Below are positions 1 through 13,160 of a stretch of DNA of 64,000 nt, in pieces. Positions within the stretch are counted from its first letter, which is position 1; each line of letters starts with the position of its first letter. The position numbers and the translations under genes were made by a program. This stretch comes from Litomosoides sigmodontis (Eukaryota; Nematoda; Chromadorea; Rhabditida; Onchocercidae): positions 895,001 to 959,000 of the forward strand of contig OY718806.1 in NCBI GenBank assembly GCA_963070105.1. Direction: 5' to 3'. The notes under the pieces were generated by a model that did not search any database, had not been told where the DNA came from, and worked only from the letters and a program-made list of their open reading frames with translations.

Positions 1-18
1 AGTGCTAAGCTGAATAAC

Positions 19-3000
19 CAACTTGTTCACCGCCAACGAATTGCTTTTCCAAAATCTGTAATCGTTTCTTCGCTTCTCCCACGTCCAAATTACAGTCATA
101 TTCTAGCGCTTCCGCTGCTTTCTCATATTGCTCCTTCAATGCTGCATATTCTTCCTGTAGTTTTGCCTTACTTTTCTGCTCATTCTGATACCGCAATCGT
201 AACTCATTGATTGCAGCATTAAATTCAGCCTTAAGTTGTTCCCGTTCCTCGTCCAATTGATTCGAATTCGATTTTGCGCTATTATTATCTAAAATTCAAA
301 CAGAAAATTTATAGTATTGTCCTTTTGTGCTTTTTTTCCTTTCTTTCATATCTTTCAAGAATCCCATCGTTTTCTGTCCGCCCTTCAATTGAATCTCATA
401 TTTCGTTCGTCTGTCATCACCCTTATTCATTCTCTCTAATTATACAGAACTCTCCTTTCTCTCGGATTACAGCTTATAATTCAATTTCCAGGCCAATTTC
501 AAAAACGGTTTCAATTTCCTTTCCTCCTATTTTGATTTTCACGAAAGCCTATCTAGTAGCTATTCCATAAGTTTGACTTTCAGCACCTTTCCGGTCACTT
601 TTTGAGATCAGTCCCTTAGTTCTCATTTCCGGACAAGTAACGAAACAAAAATACACGAAATGCCTTACACACTTCACCTATTTGTGCAATAATTTGATAA
701 TTTCTCAGACATCCACCAATAACATTTACCATTTTGTATCATAGCTTTGAGACGTTGAATTTCTTCTTCATACTCCCTGAGTAACGCATCCTTCGGGTCC
801 TCGTTGATTTTTGGCTTATTTTTGATATTCTTCGCACGATTTGCATATCTGAAATTCCTCACACAGCACTGATGGACATGAAAAGATCAAGGAAAAAAGT
901 GGCATGAAAAAATTGCATCAAAATATATGGTAAAATAATATGCAAGCCTTCGAAATGTCCTTATCAACGAACCGTAAAGTTGACAGAGTCTCATCGTAGT
1001 TATCACTAGAAGGTGATATGCACGCAAGCATGATTGTTTTCATGTTTCCCCCCAGCGAATCCTGACAAATGCGGTAAAGTGAAGAAAGTCATCAATGAGA
1101 TTTGATTTTCATAAAAGAAGAATGTTCTATTTAATCTCGCTAATTAGAAATGATCAGAAATCATCTAATCATTTTCAACTTCAACTAATGTCATTCATCC
1201 AGTTATAACTAAAACTTTTAAATGACAGTATCCCCCGTATTGCTTTTATTTTTTCGTTTGACCACTCGATATTAATGTAGTTGCTACTTTCATACATTTC
1301 ACTAAAGAAATATTTAAATTTCGTCCATCCGCGCCATAGAAATTATGTAATAATTAAAATATCACTTATTGTGATCTAACTTTTAACAGTCGCGTTAACT
1401 TTGAATCACGATAAGAAATATGTTTTGATTTGCCGTCTACAAAGGCTGATATCACATTGCCCAAAGCCGATAATGAGAGATTAATTTTTGTTGCTTCTTT
1501 AAAACGATCACCAGTAGTACCTTTGAAACAAAAGCTTCCATTAATAGCATGAAATGGTAAATTTTAGTAAAAATTTGTGCAAGAATTTGAATTTTAACGA
1601 ACATTTTTGAGTAAAATTCATGAGAAATAAGAGCAAATATGAGGAATTACCAGTTTTTGCATGTCTCTCGCTGCCCGCTAAATCTATCAAATTCAGTTTT
1701 CCAATTCGTATGGAACCATTATTCAGTGCTACTTCAACGTAAACCGTAAAAATGGAATGTGACCGAGAAGAATCCTTATTCATTAAGGTTGCTCCGACAT
1801 GACGATTTTTCGATCCTTCCTTCATCAATCGTTGACATGCCTTGTAGTCGTGACAAACGTGCATCGATAGTCCCGCAACGTATACGCCACGTTCACTATG
1901 CTCTTTGATTTCCAGTTTTCTAGCGTGATTGCTACTCAATAAATCATGTATTTCTTCATTGTAAATCTACAACTGTTACAGAATTAAAATTGCAATTTAC
2001 ATTTATCATCATAAAATTCCACAAGCTGTTTAAGGAATTTGAATAGAATATATTGAGCAATTTGAAATTCATCTTATAATTCTAAAATTTGAAAGTTTCA
2101 TGAAATGTATAAAAGCATGCATGCAATGTTAAAATTGCTTAAAAAATTTTCTTTTTTTTTGCAAGAATTTTTTACCTTCTTCTTATCTGAAAACGTCAAC
2201 AATTCCCATCCTTTGCTTGCTCGTTTAAATCAATTATTCAAAATTTTAATTATTAGCCAAAAAAGCGAAAACAGAAATGAAACCTCCAAATATGATGCGT
2301 GAACTAAAAATTTAGCATCATCTGTTGTTGCTGTTGCTTCGAAGATGTGTTCAAATGCTCGAGGTATGATGCCCTTTTGCGATGGCGCATTATCATCGCC
2401 TTGCATCGAATAAGTTTTACCTGAACCTGTTTGACCATATGCAAAAATTGTACCGTTATATCCTTGAATAACACTCTGAAAGTCGATCCATATTTGACAA
2501 TTAAGCTAATTGGCTAATTTTTAAAAACTTTGAAACATTCAAAACAATTTAAATGATACAAACAAAAAGTTATATTAAAGGAAAAAAATCCATTTAGTAC
2601 TAATGTGACAGAAATGATTATGCTACATTTGGTTTTTTTTTTCTCAAAGTTAATTTTTATTAAACTGTATAAGAAGAAAGTGGCAGGTGGCATAATTATT
2701 AGAATCACCTAATCACAATAAATTATAGAATCATAAAAAACGAAACTTATACTAAAAATTTATTCACCCCTTTACAAATCTTTTTTCTTTTTTGCAAAAA
2801 TATTTCATATTAATTTCAGCAACTGTTTTTCCTACCAAATATCATAATGGCACTTGTGCTTGTTTGGATCTTTTTTTCGCTGTAAGTTTACAAAATAAAT
2901 TTAAAACTTTATTCATTGTAAACTTTTTCGCAAGACCGAAATTGTATATCTTTGCAAAGCGACTTTTTTTGTGTGCAAATTTACAAAGTGAATTTGAAAT

Positions 3001-4329
3001 TTCATCGTAACCATGAAGGCAGCCAATATTCTGATTAAATGTCATTAAATTAAATTAAATTCAAAATTTTACAATTGTATGGCATATTTATAAATACTTA
3101 TTGGGCTATTTACTTCAACAAGCGGATAAACAAATTCATTGTAGATTTGCTCTGCTGTAGCATCCATGTAATAAACGCTGTCAAATGTGAACTGTTTTTG
3201 ATAACCATTTTCACCTTGTAGGATTACTTGCCCACAACTCTGATCCATTTGTACACATATCTAAATTTTGAAAAAGTTTTATTTTTAATTTTTGCGGAAA
3301 AAGAGTTGAAAAAAATGAAAAATTATTTAGAGGGTATAAATAAATTAATAATAAATGAATAAAATAATTAAATGCGTTATGGTTTTTTGAAATAAAACAC
3401 CTGACTTTTTCAATCTCCAAGATTTAACGTTTTGATTGAAATTACTTAAAAAAGAAGATATGTTATGCAAGCAAAAGTTAGTAAGGTCAAGTTTGATGAT
3501 AAAATTTTGCTGTAGAAAGCTATTTCAATTAAAGTGAATTTCGAAAAGAAAAAAAGGAAAAGTTTGAAATTGTGGAGTGTTTTTTATTATCCTTAACGCT
3601 TTCACTTTTTATTATTTTCTCCTCAAAAAAAAACTTTATTAGTTAAAAATTAGTTTGACATTTTCAACTTATTTTTCAACTATCAACATTTTAGGAAAAT
3701 AGAAATTATATCAATATGCTGGAAGAGTTGTGCCAGATGGAGTTAAGCAATGTGATATAAGTAAAGAATGATTATAATTTAAAAAAGTCAAAATATTTTT
3801 CAGTTGTTTATGTCCTATTAAAAATAAATCTAGCTAACTGAGAAAAACAGTTTCAGCAAAATTCCGTCATCCTGTTCAACGTTTACTTTCGTTAAGAAGA
3901 GAAAAGAAGCAAAGGAAAATTCAATATTCCATTAAAATTCATAAATTATGAATCTGATAATCTATAATTTAGTGATCACTATGTTTCAAATTTCATTTAT
4001 CAGCCTTCAAATTATGGAAACTTAAAAACTCAATTTTTTTTATTACACTTTTAAAGTAAATTTAGAGTTTTGCATATATTATTTACTATAAATTCCATCT
4101 TTTTCTTGCAAAAAGAAAAACAAACCAACAGTCAAAAAATGTATGACCAAAAATATTGAAATTATTTATCAAACATGTAAAATTAATAATGAAATATTTA
4201 TTTCGAAGGAAAAGATGACAATAAATTAGTGTTTGAAATACATATTCGATTAATTACCTGTGAATTAAGATTTATTTCACGATTATTTAGCGGACGACAA
4301 CGACATATTACACGGACACTTTCCGCCAT
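19..4329 (-). CDS. osm-3: Kinesin-2 family motor OSM-3/KIF17, 5' part (3' end off the left edge)
   Basis: This is a homodimeric plus-end kinesin that drives intraflagellar transport in sensory cilia. Exons on the minus strand are 4329-4258, 3260-3114, 2475-2284, 1966-1651, 1520-1381, 1061-973, 848-730 and 288-19, and their phases join without a gap (448 codons seen). The first residues are MAESVRV, as in C. elegans OSM-3. The P-loop GQTGSGKT is in exon 3. Switch I (NKDSSRSH) and switch II (DLAGSE) are in exon 4. The neck follows in exon 7 ([13 protein letters not shown]) with the OSM-3-type stretch [13 protein letters not shown]. The last exon is charged coiled coil ([14 protein letters not shown]...). 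Intron sizes run from about 125 to 1000 bases. The family protein is roughly 700 residues, so about a third is missing at the left edge. The exon 5 acceptor (AAAG) is weak. Identity is near certain; individual splice sites are inferred. Confidence 0.95.
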
Positions 4330-4358
4330 CTGCTTAGAGAGTTCTGATAACTTGTGAG

Positions 4359-4364
4359 AATCTA
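4359..4364 (-). other. Probable spliced-leader trans-splice acceptor of osm-3
   Basis: The minus strand reads ACTTTTTAG then ATTCTC, with the mature RNA starting at 4361, 32 bases before the osm-3 ATG. TTTTTAG is a strong nematode acceptor and no upstream coding exon joins it. A second AG lies directly before the ATG (AAGCAG/ATG) and could be used instead. Trans-splicing is inferred from nematode biology. Confidence 0.45.
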
Positions 4365-7300
4365 AAAAGTTAAATATTGAATTCAAATAATAGTCGCTCT
4401 TAGCAACCGCTTTTAATTCATAGTGCCGTTAATTTATTTTATAATCCATTTGTCACTATGCAAACATACATATTCCAACACATAAACACAAATTATTATC
4501 GCATAGGCATACTGTTGCCTCTTTCCATTTAAATTCTTCTAATTTAAACTTTAAAGAAATGATTCACTTCACATCGTCTTTTCTTCCTCTAATTTTTTTA
4601 CAATTTTAATTACATATTTGGAATAAATTATCGATTGATATTCACATCCATACCTGCACGTATATTTCTTACGTATACCTTACACATAAACATACAAACG
4701 AGGAGATTCTAATAAACCGATATATTATAGCATAGAAATAGCTAAATTAATGATACAAGATTTATTCATTAGTTCGAACAATTCTCCATTCCATCAAACT
4801 CCCTTTTCTACCTCTCGCCTTTCATTGAATTCATTTTAAATTAGATTCCTCTATGCATTTCTGCCCATTTCATTTCTTATTAATGAATCGCTACGAAAGT
4901 TACAAACGATCTCATAAAGTTCAATTAATTACTTGTTGTCTAAAACTTTAGCAACAGCGAAAACAAATCCTTTTGCTTACATTTGTCTCATTTTCCATGT
5001 TGACTAGCCATATCATTTGCTAGATGTGTTAAGTAAATTTAAAACAGAGGAAAATTTCATTTTTCAAAATTTTGGCTTGTCATAGCTTCATCATTTAAAA
5101 CATATTTTGCTTAATTTTTATTTTAACCAAATTCGATACTGACGTTTAGCAAAATTTTAGTACTGTTTAACAACTACTCTTTAAGTACTTATTAAGCAGC
5201 AAATTAGTAATGTAAAAGAGGAAAACTTTGAATAATTGCTGAATGAATGAAAAGATTTTCAAAGATCCCTTCTTTTTCTTTCATTTTAATAAATTTTACT
5301 TTTTCCTTTTTTCCGTCTTTTATGATAGCCTTTTATGATTCACATCACTTTGTGTCACTTGAATGTTTTCAATGAAAATGAAATAATGGATTATTGAAGG
5401 GTTAATAATTTGAATAAGAAGTTTGAAATAGCAATGATAATTTTATTGGTTGTCAATGAAATGGCAGCTTAAAATTAAAAAATTATATTCTTAACAAGAG
5501 GTTGTCAGCATTAATTTAAGCCAGCAATTAATTAATTATTGAAAGAAAAAACAAAGTTTATCATTTACAAACATGCATAACACGCACAGTTGCAATGTTT
5601 CTATGACAATATCTATTTAAAAAATCTAATTAAAAGTATTTTTTTTTCCATCTTTCTCCAGAATATGCGCTAATCCCAATTATTTCATATATGATTTTAC
5701 TATGCTTTCACGTCATGCGATTTTACGCCATACATTGAGCGGTATCATTCGATCAAACTTTATCATACGTTTCTTCTCGAATACTAAAATGTCTATTACA
5801 ACGTTTTCTGAGGTGTCTTATCATTGTGCTGTCTTGTAAGGTTGCTATGTTGCATAAATTCAAATTCATATTCCTAATGATTCTGCGTTTAATAGTTGTT
5901 TTAAAGTGGGAAAAAGTAGAGAAGTGGTTGTCGTATTCGATCACGCAATGATAAATTACTTGAATTTGTTGTTATGAGCTTAATTGACATCTCTTTTATT
6001 CATTTCAGATTTGGTATCAAATGATTCGTGGAATTTAATTATAACAACTGCTGTTCCATTCTGACATTTTCAATGAATTAGTCGAATATTAGTTAAACAA
6101 AGGAAGGAAATTTCAAACCACAACTGTGATGATCAAATCCCTTTCTTCTCTTTTTAATCTCTTCCGCGGTTATTTCAAACAAGTTTTTATCATTGATTTT
6201 TTGTTCTCACTTTCGACAAAATGATAATATATATATATTAGTTATCGATGGAATATCAGATGTTGCTAAGATGTGTTGGACTGTCAGAAAATCTGATAAA
6301 ACTTACTTTTTTTTTGTGTGTAAATGTCGAGGAAAAAACAAAAAACCGAAAGCCACGTCATTGCTAATTTAAAAATCATTGCACTGCTTGGAGCTTTTTC
6401 AGTTGCAAATTTTAGAGAATTTGCATTGGATAAAATAAACTTTACACCATGCAACTTTAAAATGACTGAAACTCACACTTAGTTTTTAGCATCATTTTTT
6501 GGCATATATTATTCTTTCTGCGTATTGCAGTAAACTATTTTTCCCTCTCCTCTTTCTCTTCCCTAATTCCCTCACTTACTCTTTAAGCTTGAATTAACTT
6601 AAAACAATAACTATCCCAAGTGATAAGTGAAAAAAAATTTATTGTCATCGTAATTCTTGAATTTTTTTATCACAGGTTTTACACAGAGCACATATATGAA
6701 AGAGATTTCATTTATCACAATCATTAATACTGAGAAATGGATAACACCTGCTAACTGATTTAAAACACACTTTTTTTCAATTATTTAAGCAACAGGGAGT
6801 GTTTGCTGAAAATAATTCGATTTATGAATTACATTTAAACATTTCTTGCAATTCACAAATAACATCATAAAAGCGCCCACAGCACGATAATTGATTTCGA
6901 CTGAAAAATTTTCTTCGAATACTGATAATGCAACAAATGCATCTTGCACATTCAGTGCCATCACTCATATATTTCATTTTTTAATAATAGCAAAAAAAAA
7001 CGACACCTCATTCACAGCATTTCCATAACAGTCATAATATAGTAGTGAAAATGGAAAGAAAAAGTGCAAAAATGATAAATTATTATGGCAGTATTATTAT
7101 TGCTGAGCAACGATATGAAAAGCTTGTAAAACTAAAAAAAAAAATATTTTATCCATTATGTACAGGAAGTGTTCATCATATATGCATAAATTATAAAAAA
7201 TTTTTCTCTTTTTTCAAATGACCCATTTTTTTTCCCCTGAAATAAAACTCTATCCATTTTATCGTTTTTTTTAATGATAGCAATTTTTTTTCACAAACAT

Positions 7301-8384
7301 AATTTTTTTTTGTGGTATAATTAATCCTTATCTTTAGTTTCTGTTTGTTCGATGAGTAAAAAAAAAGCGGTGTTTGATAAATATGTGATAAAAAAGAGTG
7401 AAAAAAGGAACTGAGTGGAGCACAAAAAATGGCCCAAACTTGAAATTTTTTTTTAAAAAAAAAAAGTTTTCGAAAATTTAGTCTTTTTTACTTCTTTCAT
7501 CCATTTGTTCACAACAATAATTGCACAATGCAAATGTTTGAAAGAAGTGAAAGATAAGTGAAAATTATTACAAAGTAATTGCGGAAAGAAAATTTCCACA
7601 TTCTTTCACTGCAAAAACATTTGGGAAGAAATTAAGAAGTGAGGGGGAAAGGTGTAAATTGCTATTAATAAACGACATTAGCAAAAATAAAAATTGGTAC
7701 AAATTGTATTTTTGAATTATAAGTATACATTCTCCAATGGCTACTATTATAATTAATTATGATTGTACTCTACATATCTTACATGTTATGAGCTGTAATT
7801 GTTCAATGAAATCTTCCAGCAATTTTCACTATGAATAATTATATTAGGGATATCTAAGATGCATAAAATTGCCAAACACTTGAAATATGACTCCATATCA
7901 GAGATAAAATTACACGCAGGAAAAAGAACAATTTATTAGTATGAACTATTAGTGAAAAGGTGTTAATTTCTTAGTTCCAACAGCTATGTGTAAAATGTTC
8001 GCTGAAGCGAGTTCAATCATCCCTTTCATTTCTTCAAGTGCCATTTCAGCAGTTGTCACCACTGCACAACGCATCAATGAAATTTCATACTTCCAAGTGT
8101 TAACGAAATCATTCAGAAAAGGAAAAAAAAAGCTGAAAATCATGCTTCTCTCATTCCGCTTTGACGGTTTTCCAATAACATGAAAAAATGCAATTTAATT
8201 TTACAACACAAAATAGCACATCAAATTTCCTTTCTGCCATTTCGTTTTTTCCTTTTAAAAGAAAGAAAAGAAAGGAAGAAATAAATTACTGCAGCATGAA
8301 AGGAGCAGATGGGAATTTTTCAAACTATTACAAATATCAACAAAAATAAAATTTAAAACCCGAACACCTACAAATTATTACTTA
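4362..8384. other. Intergenic region with no gene seen
   Basis: About 4 kb of AT-rich sequence lies between the 5' end of osm-3 and the 3' end of the next minus-strand gene. It holds many poly-A and poly-T runs and only short ORFs (63 to 65 codons at 5753-5944, 7949-8143 and 7986-8183) with no recognisable domain. It should contain the osm-3 promoter and the 3' UTR of the downstream gene. A GTTGCC half-site at 4514-4519 is not a full X-box. Confidence 0.6.
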
Positions 8385-11300
8385 TTACGCAGTGGTTGAT
8401 ACACATGACGATGATGATGAAGATGATGATGTTGATGATGACAATGATGAAGATGATGATTGTGGTGAGGATTGTGACACTGATGATGATGATGATAATG
8501 GCGATGGAGGTGATAATGTTTGTACAGCAACCGCAGTAGCAGTAGTACCAAATCGTTGCTGTCGTTTTGACCGCCGTGGCAATGATTTTTTAAGCATAAG
8601 GTCACTATTTGGAAAAACAGCATAGGCTTTCCGTCGTCCGCTGTATAATCGATTGCGGCTTGGTGGTGGTGTACTTGGTGGAGTAGTTTTAGGCAAGGGT
8701 GGTGGTACATTATTAAGAATATGCTTCAGGTTTGGTGGTTCACGTTTCATAGATACTGAATTTGGCAACTTCGACATGGTCGATGAAACGTCACTTTCCA
8801 CTAGTACATTTGCACCATTTTGCCGATCATAAATTGTTTTCGATGAGTCGGAAGGTTTTGGATTAAGTCGTTGTGATGTTGTCACTAAGGTTACATGGGA
8901 TGAAGATGTGGTAGGTATTCTGGAAATTTGTACAACTCTGGTGACTGATCGTGGCATTAAATTGCTACTAGCTGCGGGAAGTTTATTTGGTATTATTGTG
9001 CATTGCCGGATTTTCTGACGACAAGAATCCGGTTGTACGTCCTTATTTTCTTTCCTTTTTCCCTCCAATTCAACCGCCTTCCATTTTTCACTTTTATCTC
9101 TTTTCTGTATTTGCTCCGATTCTTGTCCTTGATCTCGGGCTACTAGTTGCTGATTCTGGATATCTTCGTCACTCATTGAATCACATCCAGAATCCACTGA
9201 ATTTACGGATTTTGGCGAAAGCTCATCAATGCGCTCATTCATACGACTTGGTGGCCGTGGTATTTCCAGGTATTCATCGCTTTCGCCACCTTCCGAGATG
9301 GTTGTTAGCGTTGGGACATGTCTCTTCATTCTAATGCGATCCTTGGCTATATCAATCATTTTCCTCAGTTCGCACACGAATTGCACTGCTAACACCGGTG
9401 GATTAGCCATCAATTCAGGTTCAAAGAAATCTAAAATAACTACATTAATTGAAATTAAAATACAATGCAAAGTATCATTGTTTACATTTAAAATCTTCAG
9501 AAGATTTCCGGCATCCATTTCACTAATAGGGCCATTCAAAGGGAAGGAAAAGAACACAAGTTCGCAGATAGTATAATCGAAATTTACAACTTGCATTAGC
9601 ATGAATAGTCCTTCAACAGCTTATTGCAAAACTATCCTGCGACGCTTATTTTCTACTGTCAAAAGTTGTACATCCAATGCGAAAAGTAATGGGAGTTACC
9701 AGCACTAAAGTAAAGCTTCCTCTTTTGCATGCCAACATTCGTTGAGCATTGATCAGTTTCATTTTCAAACGTTGGATGCCTTTCAATGCTTGCTTTTATT
9801 GATGCTATTTGTTCTTGCATGTGTACCTGCAATACATACATTCGAATAATTTCATTCTATAAATTATAAATGATGCTCAAATATAATGAAGGATTGATTA
9901 TCTGAAGAAAATCACCATTTAAGCTCCACTGTCCAAGGTGTCAAATTTTTTCGTCAAAAAATCAGCAAAACACTTAAGGAAGCAAATATTAAGCATAAAG
10001 ATATTAAAAGGTTTATTCCAAATTCATTACAAAAATCAAAGTAAAGGATAAAATCTGATGCACTAAAGTAAGTTACTTCTAGAAATCATACACCACTGAT
10101 TGACCTATTAACTTATTGTACTGATGTCTGGCACTCGGATTAAGTAAATCATTTGCGATCATCTTAATTAATACTGGTGAAATAGCACTATAATCAACTA
10201 CTCCTATTATCATCAGTTGTGGCTGATAATTGCAACAAAGTTTGAAGAAATCAGAGAATATACTTGTTGCTGCTTCATATGATAAAAGAACTGCATTTGC
10301 ATAGTTGAGATGAGTTTGCTTTTTTCATTCTTCCAAAAGATCTTCCATAAGGCGATGCCACCAAACAATGTTACACCAAGAAGTGTTGTAAGTAATATAC
10401 ATATAATTAATTCAATTCGATTCCATTGCATATCATTCAACCGATAGGACAAGTTGGCATTTACTAAAACTATCCTTTTAATTTGAAATTTTCATTTTTC
10501 AAATTAATCCTTATTCTTCATTTTATTGCGAATATTGATTATTTAGCATTCGCTATGCTCAATTTAATATTTACAAAAATAGCCTGAAAATCTGTAACTG
10601 TCAAATTCTTTGCTCATTTACATCCGCTACTACAAGAATTAATTTAAGCAATTCAAAGTTATTCGGTCCTTAGCTTGTCATTGAATCATTCAAATATGCA
10701 ATGAAAACAATACCATGTACGCCAGCAATTCGGAATGCAATACAGTATAATTCAGAATCGTCACTGTTGCAGGATATTTTTAACTGTACAATACTACCTT
10801 CCGTCTTTTTAGCATCTGTTTCACTTCCTGTCCACTAAAAAAATTAGCAAAAAATTTAAAAGCCTCAAATCTTCTTAATTGAAAACTTTCATCAAAGCTA
10901 AAGATGAGCAAAAAAAACAGCCAACACTTGTTTCTAAACCAACGAAAACGTTAACTACAACGAGTTCAAAAAAAACATTCCAAAAATTTCTGCTGCATAA
11001 TCATTAAATCAATATATTATAATATTTTTAATTAATTCTTCCTCCTTCATTTAAAAAATTTCCCCCCATAACAGAAGTGTTTGATAGAAATTGAAATACA
11101 CGGACTAATTAATGGCAATTATAAAGAACATCATCTTTGATGTTCAATAAATCATCCAACTAAATGCTAAATAAATGAATATTATGGTACCAAGTGCATA
11201 CAATAAGGTAATTAGTATAATTGTGGTTTTCCAATTTAAACAGTTTACTATCATTGCGCAATATCCAAAGATCGTCGGTTTGTATAAAAACATCCTTTAT

Positions 11301-11397
11301 AACGCATTTTAAATCAACTTCATCGACTTTACTATTTCGTCTTATCACTTCTAAAATCATTTCCTTTTTTTAATTTAAAATTTAAGAGAGTCAAATA

Positions 11398-11428
<31 letters not shown>

Positions 11429-13149
11429 ACATTATATATATGGAAAATTTGAAAACAAAAGTTTATTACCATTCCAAAGAATTATGTGAGAGGGAGCAAA
11501 AATACTGTTTGTTGCCGGTATACTGAAAGTCGGCAACCACCGTTTAACATGATCACCGTTGAATTGAAATGGTATTTGTTGACGGCATTCATCTGAGATT
11601 TGAAAAGATAAGCTACTAACTCCTTTTTAGCTTTTAATTACTGTAACATTACTGCTATTAAATGAAGTAATATCAATAATTACAAAGAAATAAGTGATGA
11701 TTAATACACTTGAAAACTTGCTTTCAACATTCGTAATTGTTAATAAGAGAGGTTGATTTCATAGTCTAGGAAGCATAGAATTGAGAGAAATAAGATGATG
11801 CAATGTTTTGTTTCGAAGATAAACTTTTTTTTTGAAAAAATTAACATTTAAGGTTTACTCATCCAAAGATGAAACTGAATTTTAATTAGTGAATAAATCA
11901 TCAGTTTTAAGGTAGTATATTATAGCTACTCATTTCATAAAACAAAAGTTTAAAAAATAATATATAGCCATTCCATGGAGTAAAATTTCTGTGTAATATT
12001 TGGAAGAGAGAAAAAAATGGTAAACTGAGGCCACTCCATTTCTTCTCTCTCTTTTTTGATCACCTATTTTCAACTTAAAATGTCACAACTGATCGATAAA
12101 ATAAACAAAAAGAAATAAGAAATGATACAGACTTAGCATCAAGCTATGAATTAATTTTGAAAGTTAAGTTAACAAAAAAAAAACAGATCAATTAATAACT
12201 GACTAAACTGAATAGAATTTGTCTAGCGATATCTTTTAGACCAAATATATAACAATAATAACTGAAATATACTGTTTCTATTCTTCAGATCTTTTTGTCT
12301 GCAGAATGATAGACATTCGGAAAAGTTTCCAATCACCAAAATCACTTCCATAATTAAGGAATAATTTCCAAGATCATAAATCTCGTATATGAATTTGTAG
12401 ATGCATTTCGATCAAAACAAATGACCTATTGTAAGTGAAAATTCTCCTTTTCAAAAAAGTGCATTAATAAATGCATAAAGCGGGTGCGGCAAACGACTGC
12501 ATATCATATGATCTAATCGTTTACGGCAGAGAATTTTAGAAGCAATTGTTTGTAATGAGGTACTACTGTTGAGGGTAGTCGGTTATTGTTGTAACAAATA
12601 GTCCCATTGCATTATTTCAACATTACTGTTTTACTTTCAATTTTGCAGCAACTCTATTAAGGTTAAATTTTTTTGAAATATCTGCATAAATAGTTCAAAA
12701 TTCGAAATTTTGCTAAAAAATTAGTGGGAAATGGTGGTAGGAAAGAGCAAGGTAGGATGTTGATATGATTAGATTATATGAAATGGTGAACGATGAGGAC
12801 AAAGTTATGGAATGTTACCAAGTTTATTGATGCAACTTCGAGTGGACGGTAAAAATGCGGCAGCATCAGCTTTACATTGGCATGAACATTGCTGTCGTGC
12901 TGTTGCTGCTGAATCAGGTGTATCTTGATCGGGAACAATAGATGAGTCGGGAATTGTTGAGCATGTAGTGATAGGTGATGAACATTTAGTAAAATGAACG
13001 ATATCAGGGGCATTCAAATGACGATGAACTGATATCCAGTCATCGTCAGGATGATGGTCCAACAACGGATAAGCACATGTTCCAGGATATTTATCATCTA
13101 TTATATTTACGATTAATAGTGTTAGGAATAACGGTACGACAATAATCAT
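8385..13149 (-). CDS. Shavenoid-like single-pass membrane protein, 698 residues
   Basis: Seven phase-compatible exons: 13149-12819, 11592-11470, 11350-11202, 10834-10714, 10463-10264, 9826-9700 and 9430-8385, total 699 codons with TAA at 8387-8385. Residues 1-19 form a signal peptide (IIVVPLFLTLLIV). A Cys-rich CSCQC motif lies at 88-92, followed by a spaced Cys and a short HECT-like segment (DECRQQIPF) that recalls the N-terminal domain of insect Shavenoid. The extracellular part is about 240 residues with an NLS glycosylation site near 245. One membrane helix spans about 258-281 (ELIICILLTTLLG...). The cytoplasmic tail is long, Ser/Pro/Arg-rich and without a known enzyme fold. It has a proline cluster (PPPLPKTTPPSTPPPS) and ends in serine runs coded by GAT/ATC-type repeats. 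Insect Shavenoid works with actin in epidermal hair formation. The membrane topology is well supported; the family assignment rests on my memory of the CSCQC pattern and is moderate. Confidence 0.6.
8402..8500. repeat. Imperfect GAT trinucleotide repeat inside coding sequence
   Basis: On the plus strand GAT/GAC-type triplets repeat with interruptions. Read on the minus strand in frame they encode the Ser-rich C-terminus of the shavenoid-like protein. The tract is in the last exon, 5' to the stop on the plus strand, and is likely to vary in length between individuals. Confidence 0.8.
11394..11430. repeat. (TAAA)n microsatellite in an intron
   Basis: About eight perfect ATAA units lie in the intron between exons 2 and 3 of the shavenoid-like gene, about 40 bases from the exon 3 acceptor. 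Confidence 0.9.
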
Positions 13150-13160
13150 TGGCTAACTGT
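13150..13160 (-). other. Probable trans-splice acceptor of the shavenoid-like gene
   Basis: The minus strand reads TTGTTACAG then TTAGCCA and the ATG, so a mature RNA starting at 13156 would have a seven-base leader. This supports the chosen start at 13149. The use of a spliced leader is inferred. Confidence 0.45.

Noticed and set aside
4510..4525. Possible X-box (ciliary DAF-19/RFX site) upstream of osm-3
   Set aside because: Only a GTTGCC half-site is present. The partner half is not at the required spacing.
7949..8183. Overlapping ORFs on both strands near 8 kb as an extra exon
   Set aside because: The shavenoid-like frame already ends with TAA at 8385 and these ORFs have no acceptor in phase. 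They are probably 3' UTR.
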